The position numbers and the translations under genes are program-made. This document shows positions 9,742 to 20,670 of a DNA stretch of 64,000 nt, one piece after another. Source of the DNA: Tillandsia leiboldiana (taxonomy: Eukaryota > Streptophyta > Magnoliopsida > Poales > Bromeliaceae); contig CM055065.1 of the NCBI GenBank assembly GCA_029204045.2, forward strand, positions 15,882,251 to 15,946,250. The letters are read 5' to 3'. The notes under the pieces were generated by a model that saw only the letters and a program-made list of their open reading frames with translations, made no database searches and was not told the DNA's origin. Numbering within the stretch: the stretch's first letter is position 1; each line of letters opens with the position of its first letter.

Positions 9742-10156
9742 GAAGCGTCTATCCTGCAAAAGATCTATAGCTAACATGTATCAGAGCTGAAAAAGAACTA
9801 ATAGCTATAGAAATCAACTGAACATCTGGATAAAAGAAAATCCTCAATACAAAGTCTGATAAGCTATGAAAAAGGAATATAATCCTCACAAGTCTCACAG
9901 AATGTCCAGTACAAAAGTGGAGTCATAAAATAAAAACGGGTACATCTACCTCTGACTCTCAATGCTGGTAAGGAACTAATCGGCCACGTCCTCACCTCGA
10001 TCTGCTGTCTCCGCGCGAACCAAGCCGGAACAGCTACCTCAACCTGTCACCGCAGCGGGTGTGAGATCTACAGCAGAAGGCAGATCTCAGTGGGTACCGT
10101 CCCAATATCCACGGTATGCCCACTAAGTCTACTGGAGGCAAAACAGATAGATATGC

Positions 10157-10181
10157 AGATAGATAGATAGATAGATAGATA
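10157..10181. repeat. (AGAT)n microsatellite in LTR B
   Basis: Six AGAT units. The right LTR carries the same at 17280-17304, and the block-2 copy ends in it at about 62457-62500. Confidence 0.9.
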
Positions 10182-13100
10182 AGCTGAAGGAAAACTACAG
10201 CTAATATTTCTCAAAAGGAAAGTCTATCATAAACATGCTATGCATACTCTCGCTACTGCTACAATGCCTCAGTATCAATGCTCTCAGGAAAAACCATCTA
10301 AGAACATAATATGTAACTACCCGCTCATAACACCCAATCTCAAAGACTGCCCAAAACTGGCTCAGTCCAGCCTGCGCCTGTCGTCTAGGAATGCACCTGC
10401 CCACTACCACGCATCCACAAGAGGACGGGATTTACGTGGGGCGTCCTAAACCGACTATCTCAATCTCACACAAAGTGACCCCATGGTAGCTCGGCCAGGG
10501 GTATCAAGCGACCACTAGTAAATCAACTAGGCGCATAACCACATCGTAGCCTCGTCAGGCTCGGTATCATCATCGCACCCGGGGCGTAGCTCGAGGGGTG
10601 CGACCCCACCGAACTCAAGTATCACATCTGTCTCACTGTCTCAAATATGCGGCACATGCAGGCTATAATCCACGATCAAACAGATCGGTATCTCAAAGCT
10701 CAGAGCACAACTCAGTCGGAAAAAGAACCTCGACTCAAAAGGAATAGCCCAAATACTCTCACAGCTATGTCGGAGAACCCTCAACGACTCAATCTGATAA
10801 TGCACGACCATGGCTGAGTCGGGAAACCTCCGCGACTCGATCTACCAGAACCCCAAATATCCTCAAAACTAAGTGGGAGAACCATCTCCACCACTAAATC
10901 AGATACATAACCCATGATCTAGGATAAACCCCATTGATCCCCAACAAGGAAGAAGAACTCACAGGACACTAGAACTCAGCACACATGCTCTAAAAATCCA
11001 CTCGGCCCCCCGGCACGAGTACACAAGCACCCTGAACCTATGCCAGACTTTTGGCAACTCATAACTTAAAAACCATCTTCGAAAACATTGATTTTTCCTT
11101 AAAACGGACTTTTCGATTTTTAAAACGGTTCAGGTGCAATCACGATGCAAACAAAGCATGAAACCTAGTGTCATGTGATATCAGGAGTCTACTAAAAATA
11201 ATTCGGAGTTCCAATAAATTTTAGAGAAACTTCCAGGCAATTATCAGATGTAAAAACAGCGAAAATGCTAAATAAACATGAACAACTTGCATTCAATAGC
11301 ATTAAAGGGCATTCCATAAATTTTGGAGAAATTCCAACCCACCTGGAACGCTTTCCGCAGGCAAAACGCTGAAGTCGGTGAAGCGCTGAAACCTCGAACT
11401 GACGAAACCTCGAAAAACGCGCCGCGCGTGAACATACCGCCGCTTACCCGAAAAAACCCCGGAGGTTCGAATAAAAATTCCTGAGTCCTCTACAAAAAAA
11501 TTCTGTCACCAGCAATTCACTCCCTAGCCATCACATAAAACTCGGTCGCGCTCCAACAGTCACAAACACACAGCCCACACCAAAGCTTCAGCCCAAAATA
11601 AAACCCACAACACAAATTCTCATGCTCCAAGCACAATTAAAATACATAAACACATAAACCCAAACTACTTAATTCCAAGTACATCCACATACTCAATCTA
11701 CATCTCCCCTGTACAACCTACTGCAAAGAAATCACCCACAGTACAAACAAAGCTCCACTTGCACACCAAATAATTAAAGTCCACATATAGAATTCCTTAA
11801 TTCCACCCTTATACACCTCCAGTTTGCATAATTTAAATCCAATTAATCTAATGGTGATCCACGTGCTGCCACAAAAATCATACACCAAGTCTCCAACATA
11901 AATAGATGCACCCACAGCACACTCACTAACACAGAACCTTCACATTCACCACCTGTACCGCTAAACACGTGTGCCGCACACTCGATCCGGGTTCCGCACG
12001 GAGCCTTGCCGAAATCCACGCCGCCCGTCGACGTCCTGTGAGAGGAAAAGGGGAAAACCACGCTAAAACAGTTAACAAAAGCCATTGCGACACCCGGCAA
12101 CCACCGGCCCCTCGCCAAGCGCGCTCGCCGACCACATGCCGCAGTCGCTCGTGCCGCTGCCACCGTCCGCGCTGCTGCTGGCACTGGCCGCAGCGCTGCT
12201 ACTGGCGCGCGGCACCAGGGCCCGCCGCACGGCGCCTGGGCATGCAGCGCGGCGTCCTGCGCTGCGCGGCGCCCGCAGTGCCCCCGCGCGCCCTGCGCTG
12301 CGTGGCGCTCGCCCGCGCAGCGCCAATGCGCGCGCGCGGCGCCCGCAGTGCCCCCGCGCGCGCCCAGCTCTGCGCGCACCCTGCGCACGGTCGCCAGCGC
12401 GCGGCCGCCCGCGCGCCCTGTGCGCGAGCAGCGCGCCCCGCGCGCGCCTTCCTGCCTGACAGCGGTACTGCTGTGCGCCCGCCGGCCGTGCACGCAGCGC
12501 CCGCAGCTGCTGCGCGCGGCACCTCTGCGCGCCCGCGCACCAGGCTGCGCCAACCGCGCGCGGCGCCCAGGCGCGCCCGCGCGGCTCCCCTCCTGCGGCC
12601 CTCCAAACACGCGTGGACAACAGTCCACCACCAACACCTCCAAGAGCTCCAACCCACAATCCAAAATCCAAAGAAGAAAACCCAAGCTTCTCTCTCACTC
12701 TAAAAAAAACCAAACTGCACTTACCTTGTTGGAGGGTCGACGCGCACGTTCCGCTGCTGCATACGGCTTCAAGGAGAAGGTCCAACATCAAAACCACTCT
12801 CACTTCCTTCTTTTTCTTTCTCTTCTTCCTTTCCTCTGTTCTAACTCTTTTCCTCTGCTTGCTTTGTGAAGGAGACGAATGACGTGGAGGCTTCTTAATT
12901 AGGAGAACTTAATTAGCGTGGTAGGTGGGCAGCATTAAATGCACCAATGCAAAATATCTCAAGCCACCCCAAAACCAACCTTCTCTTTCTTTTCTTTTTT
13001 TACTAACCAGACCAAAGCCAATTAAACCACTAATTAATTTAAATAATTTAATAATCCATCAAAAGCCCCCCGTCAACTCACTTTTTGCCCTCGGGGCCTC

Positions 13101-13542
13101 CGCACGGATCCGAAACCTCCCGAACTCCGCTGTAAACTAAAAATACACATGTCCACAACTTTTTCTCCTCAAAAAGCTCAACCGTTGAGTCGGGGTGCTC
13201 AATCCAAAAACTGGCTCCAAAACTGTCAGTTCCAACTCACTTTTCGCCTTCGGGTTCTCCGTGTCAGTCCGGAACCTCCCGAAATCCGCTGTAATTTGAA
13301 AACACACCTGTTCCAAGTGTACCCGAATTCCTGCACTCCACTGTGAAATCGGTGTTCCCAATTCCGGTCCTCAATCGGTGCGCCAAGCCCGGAAAATCCC
13401 CGAATCAAAGCTGGGGCTTCCGCATTGATCCGCATCAACCCGACATCATCTGTAAACACATAAGCAACATGCCCGAGGCAATTCCTCCGCAACACGCCAT
13501 CTTGCGAGGTCGGCGCGCCATCCGAATTCCCGGTACTCTACA

Positions 13543-16500
13543 CTCTCCCCTCCTTAAAAAAGGGTTTCGTCCTCGAAACCAAAATAATTCCATAACTCAA
13601 GAGGGGGGTCAAATACACTTCTTCCAGCCAGACGAACGCTCGCGGATCAAACTCCCCGCGTAAAACTCGAATGATCGTAATCCTGCGGATGGTGGCTTGC
13701 ACAATCATGGTTCCCAAATCCAAACTCTAAGTTCCAATAGGCATAACTCCTTCGTTGCCCTTTAGCAACCAAGACACTCAAGTTCCGCAGATGCAACTCT
13801 CGCATCAATTTACAGGGGAAGTAGTTCAACTTCGGGAAACAATGGTCAAATTCCAACTCTCAAATCCCAAGTTCCAAAGGTGGCAACCACGGAGCGAATA
13901 CCTCATTCCAAGGTTGCAAGCTCGCCTAACCAAGGCGTACTGATCATAAAGTCCTCGCTGGGATAATTATATGTTATAAGACTAAACTTACAATTCCAAT
14001 AACTCTATCCACCGGCGTTGCTCCAACCAAGCTCTTCCTGAATATCCAAGTATTTCAGGTTTGAGAATCTAAGAATAACTCAATGTTCTCTCAATCAATG
14101 ACAAACATCCACCTCCATGCTGGTATTCTCTTTAGCTTATCTTCTCATAGCTACACTGGCCCTGCTTAGTCCACAAGCTTCTGACCTTTGTCCATTATTA
14201 TAGGCTAGGACTAATTCCCAACGGCATCACTCTTCGTCGGGTTCTCAGTCGCTCTTGCAGCCGAAATCATAAGGCCTAACCACAGAACCTTTCGAAGTCG
14301 ACATGCATACTCTAATAACTTGGCATATGACTCCTTTTCTCAGAAGTTGCAGCACTACTCTCAAGTGCTCCTCATGCTCTATGTCACTTCGAAAATGAAT
14401 CCAAATAACCACGACGGTTACTACCACCAATCCGTCCAAACACAGCTGGAACAACACAATTCCTAAAGTCGGTAGGGCATTAGTCAATCCACTTGACCCC
14501 GCAAAAAGCTCATAATGCCCCCACTGGTTCCTGATCACTATCAGGGCACAGCTCTCGGCTATATGATTCCATAATGCTATCAATCTCCCGAAGGCATCTG
14601 CCAAGCACAATCCAAATCTGCCCGTGTTTGAACCATCCAAGAAATCTCACCGTTGTGTACTCACAACGTGGCATCATTGCCATGTACCAACGGCATGGCG
14701 TCATACTCAAGTACTAAACTCTCAGATCCTCACTATCGTATTCCCACGACATGGTATCGGTCACATAGACCCCTCGATCCAACAAAATCCGAACGGCTCT
14801 ATCAGTTCACTGTTTCACGGGTGATACTCCAAGAGGTGCTACAGACGTTGGCGCAGTTTTCAAAACCACGTCAATCACCGTCTCGATCTCCATAATCGGC
14901 GGCTTCAATAACAGTTTAGGTAGACTCTCACCCGGGATTACACGGGCGGTAAGGATATCCTTTAGTCCCGGTGCCGCCGCAGGCACCTCTTCAACAATCG
15001 CTAGCAAGCGATACAACCACGACTCAACCTCTGTCATGGGATAGCCTCCTCTATAAACACACTCCTCCTGACCAGGTCCACGGAGGGTCATTGTCCTCAC
15101 TCGACAATCCATAGTAGCCTAACATTGGGATAACTAGTCCCAATCCATCTTCATGTCAACAACTGGGAACTAATGCAGGACTAACATCTCGATGCTCAAA
15201 TCCAAGGTCCTAACAGCACTGGGCCGGACTGGTAACACTCATCCATGTGCTATACGTGATCTGGAACTTGATCCTCACGCGCATAAGCCAACAGTCCTAT
15301 CTCTGGCCCCACACGAAGCTACCCCTGCTTCACTGAAGCACACACAAGCGGTGTCGGCATCAACCATGCTCTAACTCCGATGACCCAAGGAAACCACGCC
15401 TGGTCAAATGTGATCCACTATCCTGGCGCTCTCCAGCCGGCTGCACAAACTCAACAAATAGATGCTGGTGGCCATCGATCTAACTGCCTCGGTATGACGA
15501 CCCCATCAGTCTGTCGGTACATCGGAAGAACCTCTTCATCCTGAAGGGGTAGTGGGGATGCCGTCGTAAGCGGCAAAACCATGAGTACCACTCAGGGACA
15601 CTCTGCTTGAAGATATCCTGACACTATTGTTGGTACCTCGTCCGTCGAGAATCTCCCGGTCTTTGTCTCCTCTGAGACCCATGATCCCTAGACTGGAATC
15701 ATGGCAACCTCGATCCACTCAACTAACCCCAAAATCTGACGTTGCTGGACGTCTCTCTCAGGAGCTGGTCCCTCGCTCCCTGTCCCTTTCGGACATGATC
15801 ACTGATCCTCGGTCAATCCATCGAGTATGCACAAACGCCGCATCTAAGGTCGGCACTCGCCGAGAATGCACAAAGAGATAGATATCCAGATGCAGTCCCC
15901 TCTCAAACATAATCAACCTCTAAACCTCATCCTGGGCGACAAGGGGTACACTGCTCAACCATCGCAGGAACTCGCTCTGGGTCATCAACCGCGCTCCTGG
16001 TGGTCCAACGGGACGAACTCGACGCCACCAACTCTCGGCGTCCTTATCCAAAAGTGCATAACCAAGCGCCCTGATTCTTCTCCTGGATGAACAAGTCCTC
16101 GAATAACTCTTCCATAGCAGCGATCCAGTTCTCGGCCTCCCAAGGCTCCAAACTCGGTCCAGAAATCTACAGGGGATGGGACTGGATGAAGTATACAACC
16201 GATCGGCAATCTGTCGCTACTCCTGCACTATCCATAGTGCGATCTGAGTCGAAGTCGACGATGTCGCGGCCGGAGGTACTGCTGGCGATACCCCGGGAGA
16301 TGCTCTCGGTCCAAGCATGCGCATCGTGCGCTCCATGTTCTCTTCCTGGCGCCGCATCACCTCAAATATCAGGACTGCTTGGGCCTGAATCCCTCAGGCC
16401 TCTCTCGGGTCTATCCATTTAGCTTCCCGCTATACGAGCTCCTCATCCAAGGTCAACCACGCCCTCGCCGCTGCACGGCGTTTCGGAAGCATCAAATCAC

Positions 16501-16787
16501 CGCAATAAAATAAACATTAGGACCAAAAACTCTCTCGACCCAATCAAGCGAAAGTCTAGACATGTTAACCTTTCTACAGTATTATGTTGTCTGCAGCCAA
16601 CATAATCATCTTTAGAGAAATAACATGTAAGGTCACTCACCCCGATCCTCAGGGGGAGGTACAAACTCAATCAGGACTCTCGGTAAAATCACGTCTCTCC
16701 CGACGGTCATCCTAATGTCCAACCAATAGCCTAGGGTCTCTAAGTCCTTAATGACCTATATTCCTAGGCTCTGATACCACTCTAATC
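13543..16787 (-). pseudogene. Element B interior: decayed gag and pol
   Basis: The minus strand carries the purine tract AAGGAGGGGAGAG (13555-13543), an RT remnant around 14610-14215 and a Gag remnant around 16198-15920. In the Gag remnant a capsid-like stretch with ESWWRRVRP is still readable for about 90 residues. No frame exceeds about 130 residues and stops or shifts are frequent. The PBS (GCTCTGATACCA in plus, 16768-16779) matches initiator Met tRNA over 12 bases. Elements O and D carry homologous decayed RT segments. Confidence 0.8.
16768..16779 (-). other. Primer binding site of element B
   Basis: Sense TGGTATCAGAGC, a 12-base match to initiator Met tRNA, 8 bases from the 5' LTR end at 16788. 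Confidence 0.9.
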
Positions 16788-19700
16788 TGTCACGCCCCGA
16801 GGTCGAAACTGCGACCCGGGCTCGCCAACAGATCCGCCGTCTGTGCGGAAACTGCCGCACAGACGAAGCGTCTATCCTGCAAAAGATCTATAGCTAACAT
16901 GTATCAGAGCTGAAAAAGAACTAATAGCTATAGAAATCAACTGAACATCTGGATAAAAGAAAATCCTCAATACAAAGTCTGATAAGCTATGAAAAAGGAA
17001 TATAATCCTCACAAGTCTCACAGAATGTCCAGTACAAAAGTGGAGTCATAAAATAAAAACGGGTACATCTACCTCTGACTCTCAATGCTGGTAAGGAACT
17101 AATCGGCCACGTCCTCACCTCGATCTGCTGTCTCCGCGCGAACCAAGCCGGAACAGCTACCTCAACCTGTCACCGCAGCGGGTGTGAGATCTACAGCAGA
17201 AGGCAGATCTCAGTGGGTACCGTCCCAATATCCACGGTATGCCCACTAAGTCTACTGGAGGCAAAACAGATAGATATGCAGATAGATAGATAGATAGATA
17301 GATAAGCTGAAGGAAAACTACAGCTAATATTTCTCAAAAGGAAAGTCTATCATAAACATGCTATGCATACTCTCGCTACTGCTACAATGCCTCAGTATCA
17401 ATGCTCTCAGAAAAAACCATCTAAGAACATAATATGTAACTACCCGCTCATAACACCCAATCTCAAAGACTGCCCAAAACTGGCTCAGTCCAGCCTGCGC
17501 CTGTCGTCTAGGAATGCACCTGCCCACTACCACGCATCCACAAGAGGACGGGATTTACGTGGGGCGTCCTAAACCGACTATCTCAATCTCACACAAAGTG
17601 ACCCCATGGTAGCTCGGCCAGGGGTATCAAGCGACCACTAGTAAATCAACTAGGCGCATAACCACATCGTAGCCTCGTCAGGCTCGGTATCATCATCGCA
17701 CCCGGGGCGTAGCTCGAGGGGTGCGACCCCACCGAACTCAAGTATCACATCTGTCTCACTGTCTCAAATATGCGGCACATGCAGGCTATAATCCACGATC
17801 AAACAGATCGGTATCTCAAAGCTCAGAGCACAACTCAGTCGGAAAAAGAACCTCGACTCAAAGGAATAGCCCAAATACTCTCACAGCTATGTCGGAGAAC
17901 CCTCAACGACTCAATCTGATAATGCACGACCATGGCTGAGTCGGGAAACCTCCGCGACTCGATCTACCAGAACCCCAAATATCCTCAGAACTAAGTGGGA
18001 GAACCATCTCCACCACTAAATCAGATACATAACCCATGATCTAGGATAAACCCCATTGATCCCCAACAAGGAAGAAGAACTCACAGGACACTAGAACTCA
18101 GCACACATGCTCTAAAAATCCACTCGGCCCCCCGGCACGAGTACACAAGCACCCTGAACCTATGCCAGACTTTTGGCAACTCATAACTTAAAAACCATCT
18201 TCGAAAACATTGATTTTTCCTTAAAACGGACTTTTCGATTTTTAAAACGGTTCAGGTGCAATCACGATGCAAACAAAGCATGAAACCTAGTGTCATGTGA
18301 TATCAGGAGTCTACTAAAAATAATTCGGGGTTCCAATAAATTTTAGAGAAACTTCCAGGCAATTATCAGATGTAAAAACAGCGAAAATGCTAAATAAACA
18401 TGAACAACTTGCATTCAATAGCATTAAGGGGCATTCCATAAATTTTGGAGAAATTCCAACCCACCTGGAACGCTTTCCGCAGGCAAAACGCTGAAGTCGG
18501 TGAAGCGCTGAAACATCGAATTGACGAAACCTCGAAAAACGCGCCGCGCGCGAACATACCGCCGCTTACCCGGAAAAACCCCGGAGGTTCGAATAAAAAT
18601 TCCTGAGTCCTCTACAAAAAAATTCTGTCACCAGCAATTCACTCCCTAGCCATCACATAAAACTCGGTCGCGCTCCAACAGTCACAAACACACAGCCCAC
18701 ACCAAAGCTTCAGCCCAAAATAAAACCCACAACACAAATTCTCATGCTCCAAGCACAATTAAAATACATAAACACATAAACCCAAACTACTTAATTCCAA
18801 GTACATCCACATACTCAATCTACATCTCCCCTGTACAACCTGCTGCAAAGAAATCACCCACAGTACAAACAAAGCTCCACTTGCACACCAAATAATTAAA
18901 GTCCACATATAGAATTCCTTAATTCCACCCTTATACACCTCCAGTTTGCATAATTTAAATCCAATTAATCTAATGGTGATCCACGTGCTGCCACAAAAAT
19001 CATACACCAAGTCTCCAACATAAATAGATGCACCCACAGCACACTCACTAACACAGAACCTTCTCATTCACCACCTGTACCGCTAAACACGTGTGCCGCA
19101 CACTCGATCCGGGTTCCGCACGGAGCCTTGCCGAAATCCACGCCGCCCGTCGACGTCCTGTGAGAGGAAAAGGGGAAAACCACGCTAAAACAGTTAACAA
19201 AAGCCATTGCGACACCCGACAACCACCGGCCCCTCGCCAAGCGCGCTCGCCGACCACATGCCACAGTCGCTCGTGCCGCTGCCACCGTCCGCGCTGCTGC
19301 TGGCGCTGGCCGCAGCGCTGCTACTGGCGCGCGGCACCAGGGCCCGCCGCACGGCGCCTGGGCATGCAGCGCGGCGTCCTGCGCTGCGCGGCGCCCGTAG
19401 TGCCCCCGCGCGCGCCCTGCGCTGCGTGGCGCCCGCCCGCGCAGCGCCAATGCGCACGCGCGGCGCCCGCAGTGCCCCCGCGCGCGCCCAGCTCTGCGCG
19501 CACCCTGCGCGCGGTCGCCAGCGCGCGGCCGCCCGCGCGCCCTGTGCGCGGGCAGCGCGCCCCGCGCGCGCCTGCCTGCCTGACAGCGGCACTGCTGTGC
19601 GCCCGCCGGCCGTGCACGCAGCGCCCGCAGCTGCTGCGCGCGGCACCTCTGCGCGCCCGCGCACCAGGCTGCGCCAACCGCGCGCGGCGCCCAGGCGCGC

Positions 19701-20665
19701 CCGCGCGGCTCCCCTCCTGCGGCCCTCCAAACACGCGTGGACAACAGTCCACCACCAACACCTCCAAGAGCTCCAACCCACAATCCAAAATCCAAAGAAG
19801 AAAACCCAAGCTTCTCTCTCACTCTAAAAAAACCAAACTGCACTTACCTTGTTGGAGGGTCGACGCGCACGTTCCGCTGCTGCATACGGCTTCAAGGAGA
19901 AGGTCCAACATCAAAACCACTCTCACTTCCTTCTTTTTCTTTCTCTTCTTCCTTTCCTCTGTTCTAACTCCTTTCCTCTGCTTGCTTTGTGAAGGAGACG
20001 AATGACGTGGAGGCTTCTTAATTAGGAAAACTTAATTAGCGTGGTAGGTGGGCAGCATTAAATGCACCAATGCAAAATATCTCAAGCCACCCCAAAACCA
20101 ACCTTCTCTTTCTTTTCTTTTTTTACTAACCAGACCAAAGCCAATTAAACCACTAATTAATTTAAATAATTTAATAATCCATCAAAAGCCCCCCGTCAAC
20201 TCACTTTTTGCCCTCGGGGCCTCCGCACGGATCCGAAACCTCCCGAACTCCGCTGTAAACTGAAAATACACATGTCCACAACTTTTTCTCCTCAAAAAGC
20301 TCAACCGTTAAGTCGGGGTGCTCAATCCAAAAACCGGCTCCAAAACTGTCAGTTCCAACTCACTTTTCGCCTTCGGGTTCTCCGTGTTAGTCCGGAACCT
20401 CCCGAAATCCGCTGTAATTTGAAAACACACCTGTTCCAAGTGTACCCGAATTCCTGCACTCCACTGTGAAATCGGTGTTCCCAATTCCGGTCCTCAATCG
20501 GTGCGCCAAGCCCGGAAAATCCCCGAATCAAAGCTGGGGCTTCCGCATTGATCCGCATCAACCCGACATCATCTGTAAACACATAAGCAACATGCCCGAG
20601 GCAATTCCTCCGCACCACGCCATCTTGCGAGGTCGGCGCGCCATCCGAATTCCCGGTACTCTACA
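16788..20665 (-). repeat. 5' LTR of element B
   Basis: Same length and layout as the left LTR, including the U5 hairpin (16839-16864), (AGAT)n (17280-17304), the conserved 50-bp block (near 18460-18510), the CpG-rich block (19243-19730) and the donor-like GGTAAGTG (near 19840-19855). Frames such as the 304-residue one at 19091-20005 are GC artefacts. From about 17265 rightwards this LTR has a reverse-complement partner at 59111-62504. Confidence 0.95.
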
Positions 20666-20670
20666 ACCGG

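Larger units (their letters stand above)
9665..13542 (-). repeat. 3' LTR of element B
   Basis: Starts TGTCACGCCCC and ends TACTCTACA in plus coordinates. In sense order from 13542 it contains an A/T-rich start, a splice-donor-like CAAGGTAAGTG (about 12731-12714), a CpG-rich block (12600-12120), a block conserved with O and D (11384-11337), imperfect repeats with GAGTCG and CTCCGAC (about 10800-10950), an (AGAT)n microsatellite (10157-10181) and two U5 hairpins (9741-9716 and about 9697-9673). No gene is seen. The 244- and 280-residue frames around 11843-12703 overlap each other in opposing frames of the GC block and are not genes. Confidence 0.95.
9665..20665 (-). mobile_element. Element B: complete non-autonomous gypsy-type LTR retrotransposon (11.0 kb)
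   Basis: Two direct LTRs of exactly 3878 bp each (9665-13542 and 16788-20665) flank a 3245-bp interior. The 5-bp target duplication ACCGG is at 9660-9664 and 20666-20670. The PBS (16768-16779) and PPT (13543-13555) place the element on the minus strand. The LTRs are nearly identical: by eye I noticed a couple of dozen single-base differences, mostly transitions, which implies a recent insertion. The interior has only decayed gag and pol, so movement must have used proteins from another element. LTRs make up 70 percent of the length. It sits in the 3' LTR of element O. Confidence 0.95.

Noticed and set aside
19091..20005. 304-residue open frame, and similar long frames at 11843-12803, 27973-29007, 35555-36588 and 59937-60733
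   Set aside because: They lie in CpG-rich LTR blocks, are open in several frames on both strands at once, have Arg/Ala/Pro-biased low-complexity products, and repeat in each LTR copy. They are composition artefacts.
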